Assembly (NCBI GenBank): GCA_018400255.1
Contig: JAGYMO010000327.1
Span: 1-8,509 of the forward strand
Source of the DNA: Deltaproteobacteria bacterium
GTDB taxonomy: Bacteria > Desulfobacterota > DSM-4660 > Desulfatiglandales > B25-G16
Length of the DNA: 8,509 nucleotides
Direction: 5' to 3'
Within the stretch, counting starts at the first letter, position 1. Each line of letters starts with the position of its first letter. The notes beneath the pieces are model-generated. The model did no database searches. It was not told where the DNA came from and worked only from the letters and a program-made list of their open reading frames with translations. Made by a program: the position numbers and the translations under genes. This document shows, in pieces, positions 1-6,162 of the stretch.

Positions 1-79
1 TCCGTGAAGAATAACCCTCATACATATACTTGAAATAATTACATAAACCACGAATAATATTTTTCACTAGAAGATAATT

Positions 80-925
80 CTATTCCATCAGACCTTTTTT
101 AGACGCCCACTCGCAAAGCAGTTGCCTTAATTTCTCACTTAAAAATACGATTGATTCCAGATCAAGGTGTTCTATAATAGTTTCGTCAAACAAGATTTTT
201 AGCCTTGCATCAAAGCCCTCTTCCTTGTCCTGTTCCCAAAACAAAAGCATGATGGGAATTCTTGGCAGGGGACTAAAAATAAGCACAAGATCTGCGAGCC
301 TTTCTTTTTCTGTAATATTAACCCCGCCAATATGTTCGGCAGCGTCTATTAATTCTTCAATATGCCCATCAAATCTCTCTATCAAAGGAATTTCAACGCT
401 ATCTCTCATCGCAACTGTTTTAGAGACTGAATTAGGAAATTCTTCAATAGCCTTCCATTTTCCAACAGGCTTGGATTTGCCATTTTTTGCTATATGGTTA
501 TAAATCAAAACCTGCTCCCATACGTTTAGTGAGCTGCCATTCTTATATAAAATATCTTCCTTGTCTATGACGATAGTATCCTTAAAATACCTCAGCTCAA
601 AAAAATAACTGTCGCCATTTTTATAAAAATCACCACCAATCCTTTCATCTAAACCCTTTATATTTATAGAAGATGCCCTCCCTTTTGACCACTCCAGGGC
701 ATCCTTGGACATATCTCTTTTGGCATATTTTCCCTCTATATACTGCTTATTCAATATCTCCTGGTATTTCTTAATCAATACGGGGTCAATATGGGGGCAC
801 CTGATTAACGGCACCTTCTCCTTAACGACCATGCTGGCAAAGGCAAGGCACGAAGGAAAACTGCAATCCCCACAATTTGTCTTCGGCAAAATATCTTTAT
901 AAACGTCAACTGGCGACAATGCCAT
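80..925 (-). CDS. Fe-S cluster domain plus DUF3786 protein
   Basis: A 281-residue soluble protein with two parts. Residues ~12-46 hold four cysteines (C18, C21, C26, C43; spacing Cx2Cx4Cx16C) in the arrangement of the small Fe-S domain found in RnfB and the CdhE subunit of acetyl-CoA decarbonylase/synthase, so a [4Fe-4S] cluster is expected. Residues ~90-270 match what I recall of DUF3786, notably the FW...D...F-D-A-R...LFD block at 229-247 and the following L-x-x-ES stretch. The biochemical role of DUF3786 is not known to me; electron transfer or service to a corrinoid/C1 enzyme would be a guess. The ATG start is supported by a GGGAG ribosome site at 931-935, five bases upstream. No signal peptide or membrane segment is visible. 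It stands alone here: the next gene to the right is on the other strand. Confidence 0.85.
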   Translation of the reverse strand: MALSPVDVYKDILPKTNCGDCSFPSCLAFASMVVKEKVPLIRCPHIDPVLIKKYQEILNKQYIEGKYAKRDMSKDALEWSKGRASSINIKGLDERIGGDFYKNGDSYFFELRYFKDTIVIDKEDILYKNGSSLNVWEQVLIYNHIAKNGKSKPVGKWKAIEEFPNSVSKTVAMRDSVEIPLIERFDGHIEELIDAAEHIGGVNITEKERLADLVLIFSPLPRIPIMLLFWEQDKEEGFDARLKILFDETIIEHLDLESIVFLSEKLRQLLCEWASKKGLME

Positions 926-986
926 GACCGCTCCCTAAAAAATACAAATTAAGGTGACTAACCTCCTTTAAAACAAAGCTAATATT

Positions 987-1016
987 ATTATAATCAAGTA
1001 AAGAGAGACATAAAAC
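987..1016 (-). promoter_or_regulatory. possible promoter for the Fe-S/DUF3786 gene
   Basis: On the minus strand a perfect TATAAT box (plus-strand 987-992) lies 18 bases downstream of a weak GTTTTA box (1011-1016). It would give a leader of roughly 55 bases before the ATG at 925. The -10 is good and the -35 poor, in an AT-rich region where such matches arise by chance. An unused AGGAGG (plus-strand 962-967) lies inside the leader with no start codon at a usable distance. Confidence 0.25.
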
Positions 1017-1077
1017 AGCTTGACGATAAATGAAAAAAAAGCTAAAAGCCCAACTGGTTAAAAAAAATTATATCATG

Positions 1078-1260
1078 TTAAACCCAGATTATGCAATAGC
1101 CACCTACTGCGGCCTGAAAAACCTTGCTGCAACGCTCCTTTCACGATTCTGCTTCTCAACATATTTATTAATATGCCTTCGGCGCAAAATCGCTGCAAGT
1201 TCGCGTTTCGCTGAGGCTTTTCAACCCTCATGACGATGTCTACTGCATAATCTGGGTTAA
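1078..1260. mobile_element. MITE-like inverted-repeat element flanked by TTAA
   Basis: The ends are inverted copies of AACCCAGATTATGCARTAG: 1081-1099 on the left and the reverse complement of 1240-1258 on the right, 18 of 19 bases matching. The symmetry continues inwards: 1115-1135 and the reverse complement of 1203-1223 match at 15 of 21 positions, at nearly the same distance from each end. TTAA sits at both borders (1078-1081 and 1257-1260). There is no transposase; the 67-codon reading frame crossing it (1030-1233) is not convincing. Size, symmetry and lack of a gene fit a MITE or a collapsed insertion sequence. TTAA-targeting families such as IS1380 are a possible parent, but that is recall and not shown here. 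The centre also contains a short AT hairpin (CATATT/AATATG near 1160-1176). Confidence 0.6.
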
Positions 1261-1375
1261 ATCAAAAACAACAATAATCAATATAATGTTATTTTTTATA
1301 GGGTTGTATGACATCTGAAATATTTTCTTAGACAAACATTATTCATAAAAATGAACATATACAGAGGGCAATTAT

Positions 1376-1804
1376 ATGAAAATCTGCATCATTGGTGGTG
1401 GCGCTGGAGCAAGAAGTGCGTCAAGGGGCATAAGGCAATTAAATAATGATATTCAGATAGATCTCTTTACCGCACAAAATGAGATCGATTACGCACCATG
1501 TGAACCTCCTTTTGTTCTTAGAGGTTCTTTGGAATGGAAGGATATCTTTTATTCTGGTAATTTTTATGAGAAGAACAATATATGCGTGCATCTTAAAAGT
1601 AGGGTAACTAATATAGATAGAAAAAATAAATATATTATGGTTGGAGACCAAACCTATCCTTACGACAAATTAATACTGGCTACTGGGGCAATACCCTTTA
1701 TTCCTTCAATACATGTGCATAATAAGAATTTCGATAAAAAAGTTGACAGGATCAAAAATTTAGGTGTAGTCTTTGGCCGAAAAATGTATTTTTATTACCC
1801 ATGA
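1376..1804 (+). pseudogene. truncated CoA-disulfide reductase/NADH oxidase-type flavoprotein
   Basis: The 142-residue frame starts like a pyridine nucleotide-disulfide oxidoreductase of the CoA-disulfide reductase/NADH oxidase group. It has an FAD-binding GGGAGA loop at 7-12, a YAPC-x-PPF segment carrying the likely redox cysteine C42 (relatives usually have a glycine after this cysteine; here it is glutamate), and an ATGAIPFIP motif at 102-110. Family members are about 440-560 residues; the NAD-binding and dimerisation domains are missing. The tail from ~112 does not resemble the normal continuation and ends in an aromatic run before TGA. The ATG has a good AGAGGG ribosome site at 1363-1368. 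The stop touches the next reading frame, so the gene seems to have been cut at the edge of the transporter operon. It could be expressed as a short FAD-binding remnant, but is most likely non-functional. Confidence 0.75.
1743..1772 (+). promoter_or_regulatory. possible promoter of the amino acid transporter operon
   Basis: A perfect TTGACA (1743-1748) is followed after 18 bases by TAGTCT (1767-1772), a weak -10 with TG directly before it. It lies inside the flavoprotein fragment and would start transcription about 40 bases before the ATPase start at 1823. Since the operon follows a broken gene, a local promoter would make sense, but the -10 is poor. Confidence 0.3.
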
Positions 1805-1809
1805 ATGCC

Positions 1810-1814
1810 AGGAG
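1810..1814 (+). promoter_or_regulatory. ribosome binding site that sets the ATPase start at GTG 1823
   Basis: AGGAG lies eight bases before the in-frame GTG at 1823-1825. The upstream in-frame ATG at 1805 has only AT-rich sequence before it and no ribosome site, and its six extra residues are not expected in this family. Confidence 0.7.
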
Positions 1815-1822
1815 AAATTGTT

Positions 1823-2599
1823 GTGGATCAGAATGCTGCACAGGCACTTGTTGTTGAAAATATTTATAAAAGCTTCGGATCATTGAAAGTATTGAAGGGC
1901 GTCTCCCTGGTGGCAGATGAAGGAGATGTTATTGCAATTATCGGCTCCAGCGGCTCAGGCAAAAGTACTTTGTTGCGGTGTATCAATCTGCTGGAAATCC
2001 CTGATTCCGGAAAAGTTTCCTTGCGCGGCGAACTTGTGCGTATGAAAAAGAACCGTCGCGGAGAAACTGCCGCTGCTGATACCAAACAGGTAGACCGAAT
2101 ACGATCTCGGCTGGGCATGGTATTTCAGCATTTTAATCTCTGGACACATATGACTGTGCTTCAGAATGTCAATGAGGCGCCAGTGCATGTGCTTCATAAA
2201 CCCAAAAAGGAAGCCACTGCCAGGGGTATAGATCTGCTTGAGAAGGTAGGGATAGCTGACAAGGCACACCACTACCCTTCTCAGCTCTCCGGGGGGCAGC
2301 AGCAACGGGCCGCCATTGCCCGCGCTCTAGCCATGGATCCAGAGGTCCTCCTGTTCGACGAGCCCACATCAGCCTTGGACCCGGAGTTGGTAGGCGAGGT
2401 ACTGCGAGTCATGCAAAAACTAGCGGAAGAGGGAAGGACAATGCTCGTCGCTACACATGAAATGGGCTTTGCCAAGGAAGCTTCCTCGCAAGTAATATTC
2501 CTTCATAATGGTTATGTAGAGGAGCAGGGTCCACCAGAAAAGGTTTTAGGTAATCCGGATTCCGCACGATGCCGCCAATTCCTGGCAAATTTTCTTTAA
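1823..2599 (+). CDS. hisP: polar amino acid ABC transporter ATP-binding protein (HisP-like)
   Basis: The ATPase of an amino acid importer, 258 residues from the GTG start. All nucleotide-binding motifs are present: Walker A GSSGSGKST (41-49), Q-loop Q102, signature LSGGQ (155-159), Walker B VLLFDE (175-180) and H-loop H212. Between Walker A and the Q-loop is a long charged insert (~69-94) typical of HisP/OccP and absent in the shorter GlnQ type; the FQHFNLWTHMTVL and VLLFDEPTSALDPELVGEVL stretches also closely follow enterobacterial HisP as I remember it. This points to histidine/lysine/arginine/ornithine or octopine-type substrates. The protein should sit on the cytoplasmic face, bound to the EAA loops of the two permeases. 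It is first in the operon, giving the ATPase, binding protein, Q, M order also seen in artPIQM. The reading frame can be extended to ATG 1805, but the ribosome site favours GTG. The symbol marks family likeness, not proven substrate. Confidence 0.93.
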   Translation: MDQNAAQALVVENIYKSFGSLKVLKGVSLVADEGDVIAIIGSSGSGKSTLLRCINLLEIPDSGKVSLRGELVRMKKNRRGETAAADTKQVDRIRSRLGMVFQHFNLWTHMTVLQNVNEAPVHVLHKPKKEATARGIDLLEKVGIADKAHHYPSQLSGGQQQRAAIARALAMDPEVLLFDEPTSALDPELVGEVLRVMQKLAEEGRTMLVATHEMGFAKEASSQVIFLHNGYVEEQGPPEKVLGNPDSARCRQFLANFL

Positions 2600-2663
2600 T
2601 GCTCCACAGCTTGAGGAGGTATAGAATATTCAGTTCAAAAATTTATAAATAAAGGAGGAACAC

Positions 2664-3455
2664 ATGAAACAATTTCAAAAGCTATTTTTGAGCATAATAA
2701 TGATGGCTATAGCCTTGGCTTTAAACAGTCCAGTATCAGCAGGTGAATGGGATAAGGTCCGAATTGGGACAGAAGGAGCGTATCCTCCTTTTAATTATGT
2801 GGACAAAGATGGCAACTTACAGGGATTCGACATAGACATTGCAAAGGCCTTATGCGAAGAGATGGGTGTAAAGTATGAGTTTGTCGTCCAGGACTGGGAT
2901 GGCATCATCCCTGGCCTTATGGCAAAAAAATACGACGCCATCATTGCCTCCATGTCTATTACTGAAGAGCGCAAACAAAAGGTAGATTTCACTGAAAAAT
3001 ATTACCTAACTCCTGCCCGTTTCGTTGCCAAAAAGGGTGCCGACATTGAGATCTCCACGGAGGGATTGAAAGGCAAGACCGTAGGCGTCCAACGTGCGAC
3101 CATTCATGAAAATTTCTTGCGGGATAATTTTGGCAAATCAGTGGATATCAAATCATATGCGACACAGGATGAAGCTAACATGGATCTGGTTTCCGGGCGT
3201 GTAGACCTTGTCATAGCCGATGCTACTGTCTTGTTAGGGGGCTTCCTTGAGACTGACGCAGGTGCAGGCTACGCATTTGTGGGCCCAGGATTCACGGACA
3301 AAGAATGGTTTGGCGAAGGAATTGGCATTGCGCTTCGAAAAGGTGATGATGCCCTTCGAAAAATGTTTAACGAGGCAATCCAGGGCATCCGCAAAAAGGG
3401 AATATACCAGAAGATAAATGCTAAGTACTTCGATTTTGATGTGTACGGGGACTAA
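2664..3455 (+). CDS. periplasmic amino acid-binding protein (HisJ/ArgT family)
   Basis: A 263-residue type-2 periplasmic binding protein that delivers an amino acid to the importer. Residues 1-26 form a signal peptide (KQFQK, a hydrophobic run, then VSA before cleavage); no lipobox cysteine is present, so it should be free in the periplasm of a Gram-negative cell. The mature part opens with VRIGTEGAYPPFNY and ends in KYFDFDVYGD, both hallmarks of the HisJ/LAO/NocT group. By alignment from memory with LAO protein, ligand positions are E37 (D11), Y40 (Y14), W78 (F52), S96 and S98 (S70, S72), R103 (R77), T146 (T121) and D186 (D161). R103 and D186 would hold the amino acid backbone; the acidic E37 suits a cationic side chain. 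The HisJ disulfide is lost: C64 remains but its partner is Y71. A strong AAAGGAGG (2651-2658) lies five bases before the ATG. The exact ligand (Arg, Lys, His, ornithine, octopine-like) is undecided. Confidence 0.92.
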   Translation: MKQFQKLFLSIIMMAIALALNSPVSAGEWDKVRIGTEGAYPPFNYVDKDGNLQGFDIDIAKALCEEMGVKYEFVVQDWDGIIPGLMAKKYDAIIASMSITEERKQKVDFTEKYYLTPARFVAKKGADIEISTEGLKGKTVGVQRATIHENFLRDNFGKSVDIKSYATQDEANMDLVSGRVDLVIADATVLLGGFLETDAGAGYAFVGPGFTDKEWFGEGIGIALRKGDDALRKMFNEAIQGIRKKGIYQKINAKYFDFDVYGD

Positions 3456-3687
3456 ACGGCTCCATTGTGCATTATTTTAAGTCAAATTTGGTTAAAAGAC
3501 TTATCCCAAATTGTGTAGCCGCTTTGTCTAAATTGAATACCTTATTCTGTTCTCATAGCTTATCTCTTGCGGGGAATAGAATGAATATCTTCTGCCTATT
3601 CTTCTCAATACCACCAAATGGCCATGAGTGGTGGAAATCGAAGAGTAACTATTGTGATTTTATGTATAACCTTGGAGGCCGACGCTA
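3456..3687 (+). other. unusually long spacer between binding-protein and permease genes
   Basis: This 232-base gap is long for an otherwise tight operon. It contains a GTG-initiated 73-codon frame (3467-3688) with no ribosome site and no family resemblance, which I do not accept as a gene. Near its end is an inverted repeat (3611-3634). A second weak pairing is GAATAG with CTATTC around 3579-3606. Spacers after binding-protein genes often carry stems that protect the upstream message and lower permease expression; that role here is inferred. Confidence 0.4.
3611..3634 (+). repeat. inverted repeat / stem-loop upstream of the permease gene
   Basis: CCACCA (3611-3616) pairs perfectly with TGGTGG (3629-3634) across a 12-base loop that itself contains the palindrome ATGGCCAT. 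There is no T-run after it, so it is not a standard terminator. It could be an mRNA stem limiting decay or partial read-through into the permease genes. Confidence 0.4.
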
Positions 3688-4374
3688 ATGGGTTTACAGG
3701 GTTATGGATGGCTTCTTCTGGATGGAGCTAAACTCACCGTATTAGTCGGCCTCAGTTCGATGACGATCGCTATCTTTTTGGGCTTGATTGCATCCTGGGG
3801 AAAACTAACGTCTGCTAGATTTGCACGAGGGATCGCTAGCACTTATACAACCGTTGTCCGAGGCATCCCTGAGCTTGTGTTAATTCTGCTCGTTTACTAC
3901 GGCATTCCAACCCTCATACAGGACATTGCTTCAGCTGCAGGTGTTGACCTTATTATCGATCTTAATCCATTTACCGCTGGCGTAGGCACCATAGGATTTA
4001 TCTATGGTGCCTTTGCCACTGAGGTATTTCGAGGGGCCTATCTCGCTGTGCCGAAGGGGCAAATAGAGGCCGCTCGAGCTATGGGTATGAGCACAGCCCT
4101 TACCTTTCGACGTATTACGCTTCCCCAGATGTGGCGATTTGCACTTCCTGGCTTAGGCAACGTTTGGATGGTACTGATCAAGGCAACGGCCCTGATTTCT
4201 GTTATTCAACTCCCCGAGCTCATGAGAAACGCAGACATCGCCTCTCGTGCGACCCGCATGCCATTTACATTTTACTTTGCTGCATCACTTCTCTATCTGC
4301 TCATTACTATCGTCTCGATGCTTTTTCAGCAAAAGGCTGAATCCTGGGCAAACCGCGGTGTAAGGAGGTCCTAG
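3688..4374 (+). CDS. hisQ: polar amino acid ABC transporter permease (HisQ-like)
   Basis: One of the two inner-membrane subunits of the importer, 228 residues, the usual length for HisQ/OccQ. Hydrophobic segments lie at about 14-36, 57-75, 98-118, 152-173 and 196-214, giving the five-helix layout of this family. The EAA loop that contacts the ATPase runs from E127-A-A through G133 to P146 (IEAARAMGMS... ITLPQ). The segments TTVVRGIPELVLILLVYYG and GFIYGAFATEVFRGAYLAVPKG track HisQ closely as I recall it. TGGAGG at 3673-3678, nine bases before the ATG, supports the start. It follows the binding-protein gene after a 232-base spacer and is followed by the second permease with only three bases between stop and start, so the two permeases are surely co-translated and should form a heterodimer. 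Confidence 0.92.
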   Translation: MGLQGYGWLLLDGAKLTVLVGLSSMTIAIFLGLIASWGKLTSARFARGIASTYTTVVRGIPELVLILLVYYGIPTLIQDIASAAGVDLIIDLNPFTAGVGTIGFIYGAFATEVFRGAYLAVPKGQIEAARAMGMSTALTFRRITLPQMWRFALPGLGNVWMVLIKATALISVIQLPELMRNADIASRATRMPFTFYFAASLLYLLITIVSMLFQQKAESWANRGVRRS

Positions 4375-4377
4375 GTC

Positions 4378-5097
4378 ATGGGTTTCAATATCATTTTGGA
4401 AAGTATGCCCCGTTTTCTGGATGGAACTCTGATTACCATTCAAATAACCGCATTGAGTGTAGTAATAGGCCTGTGCCTTGCTGTTCCCTTGGCCTTGATG
4501 CGCGTAGCCAAAAATCCCTTTGTTCGCGGACCTGTCTATGCCTTTATTTTTTACTTTCGAGGAACACCCTTACTGGTACAAATCTTTCTTATCTACTATG
4601 GAAGTGGACAATTCCAGAATGGCTTAAGCCAGATTGGCCTCTGGTACCTTTTTCGGGAAGCATACTTCTGTGCCATAATGTCGCTTACCCTAAATACAGC
4701 GGCCTACACAGCGGAAATTTTGCGTGGGGCTATTCAGGGAGTGCCCTGGGGCGAAATCGAGGCAGCTCGTGCATGCGGCATGTCCGGAGCGCTTCTCTAC
4801 CGAAGGATTATCTTGCCCAAGGCATTTCGCCTGGCTTGGCCGGCATATACGAATGAGGTTGTATTTCTGCTGCAGGCCTCGTCCCTCGTCTCCATTATAA
4901 CGCTCATGGACATCACGGGGGTAGCGCGGGTCCTGGCCGCACGTACATTCGCATTCTACGAGCTGTTCCTCACGGCGGCCGCCATCTATCTCATACTCGT
5001 TTACGGACTCATCTGGGTGTTCCACAGGATTGAATATCGCATCTCAGCGCACCTTCGAGCGGCGCCCGAGACTGCTCAGCCTGCTGCGGGAATGTAG
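4378..5097 (+). CDS. hisM: polar amino acid ABC transporter permease (HisM-like)
   Basis: The second membrane subunit, 239 residues, pairing with the HisQ-like protein to form the channel. Hydrophobic segments are at about 15-41, 53-75, 96-118, 152-176 and 194-215. The EAA loop is E128-A-A-R-A-C-G134 ending at P147 (IILPK). The stretches FRGTPLLVQIFLIYYG and LTLNTAAYTAEILRGAI are strongly HisM/OccM-like. Its ribosome site AAGGAGG (4362-4368) lies inside the last codons of the preceding gene, nine bases before the ATG, a sign of translational coupling. The last ~15 residues are alanine/proline-rich and look like a loose tail. The gene's second half is markedly G+C-rich (one 60-base stretch at 4921-4980 has 39 G or C) compared with rnhA and rmuC to the right, which suggests the operon came from another genome. 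Confidence 0.92.
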   Translation: MGFNIILESMPRFLDGTLITIQITALSVVIGLCLAVPLALMRVAKNPFVRGPVYAFIFYFRGTPLLVQIFLIYYGSGQFQNGLSQIGLWYLFREAYFCAIMSLTLNTAAYTAEILRGAIQGVPWGEIEAARACGMSGALLYRRIILPKAFRLAWPAYTNEVVFLLQASSLVSIITLMDITGVARVLAARTFAFYELFLTAAAIYLILVYGLIWVFHRIEYRISAHLRAAPETAQPAAGM

Positions 5098-5413
5098 GCC
5101 CGATTCTATTTTTCCGTTTCCCCGTGCTCTCCTATTTTTTCCTTTATTCCTTGTTGCCCAAGCTTCCAAATTGTAGGCCATAACACATAATCGGCCTCAA
5201 ACCTTCATTTAAAGCCGCCCAAAAAGGGTATGCTCTTTTATGGAGGTGTCAATTGTAGTTTATAATCTATATAAATAAAAATTATAACTGAGCTGCACGT
5301 TAATGCTTAAAAATGACCTTTGCCTAGCATAAACTCACAGGCAAACAATTCACTAAAACCTTCACGTTGCCTGATACACTCGAGATAAAAATGAAAAGGG
5401 GAAAGAGGTTTAA
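5098..5413. other. intergenic region after the transporter operon
   Basis: I find no gene in these 316 bases. The composition switches back from G+C-rich to AT-rich within them. There is a pyrimidine-rich stretch (~5100-5155), a weak stem AGGCC/GGCCT around 5176-5198, and a better inverted repeat at 5319-5345. There is no clear intrinsic terminator with a T-run for the transporter operon, and I see no remaining part of the flavoprotein cut off at 1804. Confidence 0.5.
5319..5345. repeat. 7-bp inverted repeat with 13-base loop
   Basis: TTTGCCT (5319-5325) and AGGCAAA (5339-5345) are perfect inverted copies. A third related copy, TTGCCT, follows near 5367, so the middle arm could pair either way. 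There is no T-run, so it is not an obvious terminator; role unknown. Confidence 0.35.
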
Positions 5414-5424
5414 TCACCTTCTTT
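5394..5424 (-). terminator. possible weak intrinsic terminator of rnhA
   Basis: Read on the minus strand, the end of rnhA forms a stem: AAAGA-(A)-GGT pairs with ACCTCTTT around a GATTAA loop (plus-strand arms 5402-5409 and 5416-5424, eight pairs, one bulge), overlapping the stop codon. It is followed by CCCC and then TTTT (5397-5394). The stem is AT-rich and the T-run is delayed, so termination would be weak. Confidence 0.35.
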
Positions 5425-5875
5425 CCTTAATCGCTTTTCTCGCTATTGCATCGCAACGGTCATTTTCAGGGTGACCAGAATGTCCCTTCACCCATCTCCA
5501 CTCTATTTGATGCTTTTGACTCACCTCTAAGAGTTCCTTCCAGAGATCTTTATTTAGCACAGGCTTTTTTTGAGAGTTTAGCCAATTTTTACGTATCCAT
5601 GTCTTAACCCAAACAGTTATGCCCTTAAAAACATAATTTGAATCTGTAAAAACCCTGACCCGAGATGGCCTCTTAAGCATTCTCAATCCTGCTATAACGG
5701 CCATAAGCTCCATCCTGTTGTTTGTAGTGTTTGGGCAATACCCAGCCAGCTCCCTTTCTTCCGACTTGTATCTCAGTATAGTACCATATCCACCAGGACC
5801 AGGATTACCTGAGCATGCTCCATCTCCAAATAGCTCTACAATGCTTTCACCATTAACCGTCATGTTAGAATCCAT
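5414..5875 (-). CDS. rnhA: ribonuclease HI
   Basis: Cytoplasmic RNase HI, which cuts the RNA strand of RNA-DNA hybrids (R-loops, Okazaki primers). The 153 residues carry all catalytic acids: D18 (in GDGACSGNPGPGGYG), E56 (NNRMELMA), D78 (FTDSNYV) and D142 (RCDAIA), plus the catalytic-loop histidine H132 in KGHSGHPEN. The basic protrusion (handle) region is present at ~89-105 (W-V-K-T-W...KKPV). It matches E. coli RNase HI nearly end to end but has a ~8-residue N-terminal extension and stops soon after the last helix, lacking the E. coli C-terminal tail. The start is uncertain: neither the first ATG (5875) nor the second, in-frame at codon 5, has a clear ribosome site. It is divergent from the small ORF and rmuC. 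Confidence 0.95.
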   Translation of the reverse strand: MDSNMTVNGESIVELFGDGACSGNPGPGGYGTILRYKSEERELAGYCPNTTNNRMELMAVIAGLRMLKRPSRVRVFTDSNYVFKGITVWVKTWIRKNWLNSQKKPVLNKDLWKELLEVSQKHQIEWRWVKGHSGHPENDRCDAIARKAIKERR

Positions 5876-5934
5876 TAATATATTGATATAAGCAGCTAAT
5901 AACTATTGCCTTTCCTTTATAATATAACAGTCTC

Positions 5935-5962
5935 ATAATTCACGTTTGACCCAGGGTGTCAA
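5935..5962 (-). promoter_or_regulatory. possible rnhA promoter
   Basis: On the minus strand a perfect TTGACA (plus 5957-5962) is followed after 16 bases by AATTAT (plus 5935-5940, four of six -10 positions). It would give a leader of about 50 bases. The -35 box is one arm of the palindrome at 5945-5963. Alternative -10 boxes (TATATT, TATTAT at 5919-5926) lack a good -35. Confidence 0.25.
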
Positions 5963-5963
5963 A
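5945..5963. repeat. palindrome TTTGAC-N7-GTCAAA in the divergent rnhA/rmuC region
   Basis: TTTGAC (5945-5950) and GTCAAA (5958-5963) are perfect inverted arms around CCAGGGT. It overlaps the candidate rnhA -35 box and lies just upstream of the small ORF and rmuC. The size and dyad symmetry would suit a dimeric regulator's operator, but one copy in AT-rich DNA is weak evidence. Confidence 0.3.
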
Positions 5964-5982
5964 ATTCAAAGCCGCAGAAAAT

Positions 5983-6162
5983 ATGAACCAGCATCTCCTT
6001 ATAGTTTACACCCTGCCTTTATTATGCTTTATTATATATTTTATTTTATACTATTATTTACTATCTGATAAAAGCACTAAAAATAAAATTTATTTATATA
6101 CTGAACAATTAGAGAAAAACTTTCAAGAGGTGAAATGTAAATGGACTTTTTGTCTAGCATAA
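5983..6162 (+). CDS. possible small single-span membrane protein
   Basis: From ATG 5983 the frame encodes 59 residues: a short polar start (MNQHL), one strong hydrophobic span (~residues 5-27, rich in L, I, F and Y), then a lysine/glutamate-rich tail. A GTG nine codons upstream (5956) is an alternative start. No family is recognised and no clear ribosome site precedes either start, which counts against it. In favour are the coherent membrane-protein layout and the end, which overlaps the rmuC start by 22 bases as in coupled genes. AT-rich DNA can produce such hydrophobic frames by chance, so I treat it as a candidate only. Confidence 0.35.
   Translation: MNQHLLIVYTLPLLCFIIYFILYYYLLSDKSTKNKIYLYTEQLEKNFQEVKCKWTFCLA

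Noticed and set aside
1030..1233. 67-codon plus-strand reading frame
   Set aside because: It has no ribosome site, no family resemblance, and most of it lies inside the inverted-repeat element, which explains the sequence better.
1805..1822. ATG at 1805 as the start of the ATPase
   Set aside because: There is no ribosome site upstream; AGGAG at 1810-1814 fits the GTG at 1823, and family members do not need the six extra residues.
3467..3688. 73-codon GTG-initiated frame between the binding-protein and permease genes
   Set aside because: It has no ribosome site, an irregular composition without a domain or membrane span, and its end overlaps the first base of the permease start; better seen as spacer.
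4690..5025. 111-codon minus-strand frame in the second permease gene
   Set aside because: It is a shadow of hisM, which has a clear protein family match on the plus strand.
5220..5260. TTGACA on the minus strand near 5249 as a promoter
   Set aside because: The matching -10 is poor and it would point into the 3' end of the transporter operon, where no minus-strand gene exists.
5098..5413. CRISPR-like or tandem repeats in the spacer
   Set aside because: The short TTTGCCT/AGGCAAA copies are few and irregular; no regularly spaced repeats are visible anywhere in the window.
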